From Haemaphysalis longicornis (Eukaryota > Arthropoda > Arachnida > Ixodida > Ixodidae): a stretch of DNA of 64,000 bases. The DNA is taken from assembly GCA_013339765.2 (NCBI GenBank), contig JABSTR010001229.1:62001-126000 (forward strand), written 5' to 3'. A model generated the notes under the pieces. It had not been told where the DNA came from. It did not search any database and saw only the letters and a program-made list of their open reading frames with translations. Both the position numbers and the translations under genes were made by a program. Shown in pieces: positions 59,943 to 64,000 of the stretch. The stretch's first letter is position 1. Each line of letters begins with the position of its first letter.

Positions 59943-60705
59943 CAGTCTGCAGCCAAGCTCTGTTAAACAGTTCTCATTGTTTTTCATAGCTTAGCACTTA
60001 TCAAAGGTTGTAATACTGAAGAACGCTTAACTGAGCAACAATAGCATGTTATGTTTGCAGCCTTTTTATAGTGGCAAAGCTACAGTGAAAAATGTAGTGT
60101 GACTGCACTCTGGTATCTCAAGTGCATAAAAGTTCAAAGTTTTAGTGAGAGGCAGTCATAAAAATTCTGAGCCTGACAATTTTCGATGAGGATGCCTTAA
60201 AATTTATGCGAGATAATCAGAAAGCGCATGCAACTTTGCAGACCAAAGCACAGCAAGTTATTCAGGGCCACTGTCCTCATCAAGTCTATAACAAAATAGT
60301 GTTGTAAAGAAGTTGGAAGGAACTGTAAGGTATTTTGTTACATTCTGTTTAACATTTAACTGTAGCCGGGACAGCTGGAAAATGTGATGCCAATAAATGT
60401 GGTGATAGCATCATGTGATGCCCACTTATAGGCAGAGGAATGGAGTGTATTGTGTTGTGGGGTATGCATTCCTCCTTTCCCTCTCATATGGTTGGCACAC
60501 TTCTGACAGGCCATGTTAGGTTATATTGAGAAGCACTGAAACTTCTGCCAGTGAAAGTTGCTAGAAGTGGTAAAACACACAGCCAGCACTGTCTTCCTGC
60601 CATACTGAAGCTCACTGATGGTCCTGCAGCTAGCTGCATTGATGAACTGGATTGGCTGTAGCAAGCCCTTGACCTCATGTTGTTGCTTACACTCAAAAAG
60701 AGCCA

Positions 60706-61466
60706 TTAACCCTTTGAGGGTCGAATCTTTTCGTCAAATGCGACCCCCCAGGGTCAATTTTTTTTATTGCTGATTTAAATTCTTCGGATGAATCTATTTC
60801 AATAAAAATTATCGTAATTTTTTTAGGGTGACCATAAAGTGACAAAAAAATCGTTTGTGTTGTTACATGCATGTGGTTTATTCATGAGTAAGACAAGAAA
60901 AATTTAAATAAAAACGAGAGAATAACAAGCCGGCACCTTTTGAGTGAATCGAAATGAGATAGACATCAGTTTTGCGGGCACAAAAAGCGGGAAGCGCCAG
61001 GAGGACGATACCGAAACCAGCTGCTGCGCCCGCGCACGCGGCTGGATGCGCGAGCGATAGACAGCGCACTTCTCCTAAAAAATACCAAAAAAAAAAGGAG
61101 ACAAGAGCCTCATCAGTTTCGCAGGCGTCCATGTCTGTGGCAGGCGCAAAAAGGGAGAAGCGCCCGGTGGGCGTAAGGGGCCTTAGGTGGGCAATACCCA
61201 GCGCGCCCCCTCGTTACCGGATGCGCAAGCGATAGCTGGCGCGCCGCTGAAGTAAATCAAAAAAAAAAAAAAAAAGAGCCATCGGCGCAAGAAAATAATT
61301 TGACATATTTCTGCAGTGTGGCAGCACATGCCAAGCAAGAGAAGTTGGCGAAAAAGGCATGCTTTTTAAACATACAAGCAATGACGTACATGTACGTTAT
61401 TGACCATTTTGAAGGTGTTTGCAGAGGACGTACGTACATGTACGTCCGTGACCCTGAAAGGGTTAA
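60706..61466. mobile_element. TTAA-flanked piggyBac-like MITE (TTAACCCTTT termini)
   Basis: It starts TTAACCCTTTGAGGGTCG and ends GACCCTGAAAGGGTTAA, 761 bp. The palindrome ACGTACATGTACGT occurs twice near the right end (about 61383-61397 and 61430-61444). No transposase. Confidence 0.85.
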
Positions 61467-63721
61467 AAAGGCTTCGTATGGACTGCTGAGAATGTTGTTT
61501 CGAAGTGTGTCAATGTGTACCTTATGAGAGCTACCTCCTCTTTCCTTAAAGCATGAGGAGGAGGGCAAGGGCAAATTTGTTTGGTCTGAGTGGGGCTTGT
61601 GTCCTTACACTTCTGTGTCAGCAGCGCCTGCGGTGCCTCCTTTAAAGGAATCGTAAAAGATGATGTACACCCCTGTTTCGTTCAAAAGAAATAGCCTGTG
61701 ATAACTCACTCAAGCCCATTCCAGCCACAGAGGACATTGTTTTGACACACACACACAAAAAAGATCATAAATATTGACAAACATTCAAATTTTCCGCTAC
61801 AGAACTTTGGCAGTGACATTGTTGGTGAGATTTGAAAAACAGCGATGAGTCTGTGACTTCTTTGCTAGCATTCAAATAGTCCCGTCCAATGGGAACAAAG
61901 GCGCCACGACCATCGCATGATCAGGTCAGTAGATTTCAATCGATATCTTGCAAAAAGAAAAAAAATTGTACAAGCTTGCTTCCTGTAACGTCAGAGTGGC
62001 AGAGAAAGTACGTAGGGAGTTAATGCTCTTTCACTTCTTTTCTGTATTAACAATGGCATGATTGTTATTCTTACATGGCAGTCTTTTGAATGAACCAAAC
62101 TTGTATTTTACCTTTGTGGTCCTTTTAAAGGAGCCCGAAGTGGGGCTCCAAAAATGCGATTTCACGGGGAAAATGGCTAGAGTAAGCATTCTCGACAGTA
62201 TCTACCAAATATTACACCTCTGCACACCGCATGGGTTGTGCAAACAAGCATTAAAGGTAGTTCATTCTTGCTGCAAAATAACAGTGGCTGTGACATTGCT
62301 TGTGATGTGGCAGCCGCTGCAGAATTACAGCATTGTTATTGGCTTGTTCCATCAGGTGTTGCAACAATCAGTGCCTCCAGCTTGTGGGGAAAACTGGTAG
62401 TTTTTGCAGCTTCCAATCTATATTCTACTGCTATATTCCAGTCTACATATCTTTGTAGGGACCAGTGCTAATCTCCACCATCTATCGCATGAGCTTTGCT
62501 GATTTTTGTAGGTTCAGTGCATTGTTTACAAAAAATTGTAATGCTGTCTTTTGTGATGGCCGAAATGCTGCGCATGCACAATGGCCCAAATCCCTACCCG
62601 CATAGCACGCATGACGTGCGCGAATGAACGGAGGATGTAGGCAGGCCAAAGCAGCTACAGCTTGTTGCCGCTCGCCAGAACAGAACTCATGGCGAAAACA
62701 GTTACACTTGCGTTAGCCCGCCAGAATACTGGTCTGGCGCGATACCTACTACGCTTCTGGCAAGGCATTGCTTTCCTCCACCCTCTTGGGTATTTATGGT
62801 AAGGTAATTGTTTCCTGCACTTGGGGGTGGTAGCCACTGCCACTCCGACAACTCTGGGTGAAAGGCACCTTCTTTTTACAGGGAGGTGAAGAGGTTTTAG
62901 AACTAAAAGAAAAGTTTCCCAGCAGCAGGTACACATTCAAGAGATCTCATGAACAAAATATTTTGGCAGTACCTGCAGAAGCGGCACAATATGCAAACAG
63001 AAATGACCCGATGCTCTGTCCCCATCAGGGCGCGCAATGCCGGAAGAGGGGAAGCGAGAACTGGGCGAATACGAGCGGCTGCCTGTGCCACGCTTTTTTT
63101 GCTATGTTTCTTCAGGAGGCTCGCCACACAGAGAATGCTTCTCGTTTTATTTTTTGTTGTTGTTGATGATGATGATGATGATGATGATGATGAGCTTTTC
63201 TGTGTATGATTTTCATGTTCAAAAAGTATGCACGAATGTGAAACCAGACATATGTTACCATATGGCGTCTTCCTAAGCGGGATATTACCATGCCGGGAAG
63301 TTTTATAACATGCGGAAGTGACAGCTGAGGTGGCCGTGCTTGATGAAAACAAATGAGCTACCCTATGTTGGATGCTTTGTAAAAACGCCCTAATGCGCCC
63401 CTCTTTTTTTTTGACAGCGACGAACATAACTGTTCATATCTGATGCTAGAGATAGGACGGATGATGAATACTGCTATACTTTGGCCCTGGATGTTTCTTT
63501 CATGTTCCAGGAAGAAAAGTCACATCTGTTAATGAAATACATATTTTTAAGCGTGTTGGTTTTCTTTCGCTGCAGGGCTTAGAATGTTTTCAGAAACCTA
63601 ACTTCTAGCACAATTAAAACAAGGTTCCAATCCTTATAGAACTTCTCTCCGGGCTAACAGGTATACAGTATTCTTACAAAGTAAAAGAAGCACGATTACA
63701 ACATTACTTGTATTTCTAGTA
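61467..63721. other. unassigned stretch, intron or 3' flank
   Basis: A possible exon lies at 62882-62931 (acceptor tctttttacag, donor AGCAG|gtacac). Read in the phase required by exon 11 it meets a stop after five codons, so it would be terminal; in the phase with the better protein it would not fit. A (GAT)n run is at 63164-63194. Nothing else is recognised. Confidence 0.3.
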
Positions 63722-64000
63722 CAGTAGAACCCCGATTATACGACTTTCTCAGGACCGTGAAAAAGCGTCTTAAAATGCGGCCGTCGTAAAATCCGAGCCA
63801 GAACAATTACGCCTATAGATAGTTTTAAGTGACAGATTTGTAAGAAATTTCATGGGAAACTGCAAACTAATGCTTTGCAACGCTCCGAAACCCAAATCAC
63901 TAAAAAAAATAAATGTGAAAAGAATAATGCAGTGCAGGTGCCAATCATACTGTAATTAAAGGGACACTGAAGTGATTTGTAAACATTGCGGGATTACTAG
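63722..64000. mobile_element. partial Tigger-like end and family Z end at window edge
   Basis: CAGTAGAACCCCGATTATAC at 63722 is a Tigger-style terminal repeat, and TTAAAGGGACACTGAAGTG at 63956 matches the family Z terminus. The opposite ends would lie right of the window. Confidence 0.5.

Noticed and set aside
62858..63427. Pair of overlapping frames including an Asp- or Ser-rich run
   Set aside because: The run is the (GAT)n microsatellite; the rest has no motif, and the splice phase does not fit exon 11.

Overview
This is eukaryotic nuclear DNA, most likely from a hard tick (Ixodidae, probably a metastriate). Three full-length copies and one 5'-truncated copy of a tRNA-derived SINE match what I know of the tick element Ruka: a CCGCCGCGGTGGCTCAG head, intact A and B boxes, and an (AATC)n tail. 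The rest of the non-coding sequence is packed with Tigger/pogo, piggyBac-like and hAT-like elements, as expected of a large tick genome. There is no bacterial-style gene organisation and no sign of an operon, CRISPR array or phage.

One host gene runs left to right through the whole window. It is an FG-nucleoporin that I identify as NUP214. Eleven exons can be placed between 251 and 58847 (about 3.57 kb of coding sequence, about 1,190 codons) and every splice phase fits. The first four exons encode the Pro/Ser/Thr-rich linker that precedes the FG domain, and the fifth continues it. Exons six to eleven encode FG repeats (FxFG, SLFG and FGQ types), including a 7 x 63-bp tandem array at 40084-40524 and a 6 x 48-bp array at 54551-54838. 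The beta-propeller and coiled-coil exons must lie to the left. The C-terminal FG exons probably lie to the right.

The introns are a transposon graveyard with several levels of nesting. The 17.6-kb intron 5472-23112 holds a dead Tigger element (5642-7368) with a SINE inside its transposase. It also holds two large TTAA-flanked elements. The second of these was split by a full-length I-like LINE (12000-20675, 12-bp target duplication), which itself carries two further insertions. The 16.5-kb intron 23345-39883 holds a composite Tigger (24346-27085) and a Russian-doll stack (28119-39006) up to five levels deep. Later introns carry paired inverted Tigger MITEs (47800-50905), paired 0.4-kb TA-flanked MITEs, several piggyBac-like MITEs and long CT microsatellites.

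I see no novel biochemical system. The points of real interest are the reconstructed exon structure of a transposon-swollen nucleoporin gene, an apparent 1-nt frameshift in exon 4, a likely GC-AG intron, expanding FG repeats (one with FG changed to FD), and nested insertions that allow the relative order of element activity to be read directly.
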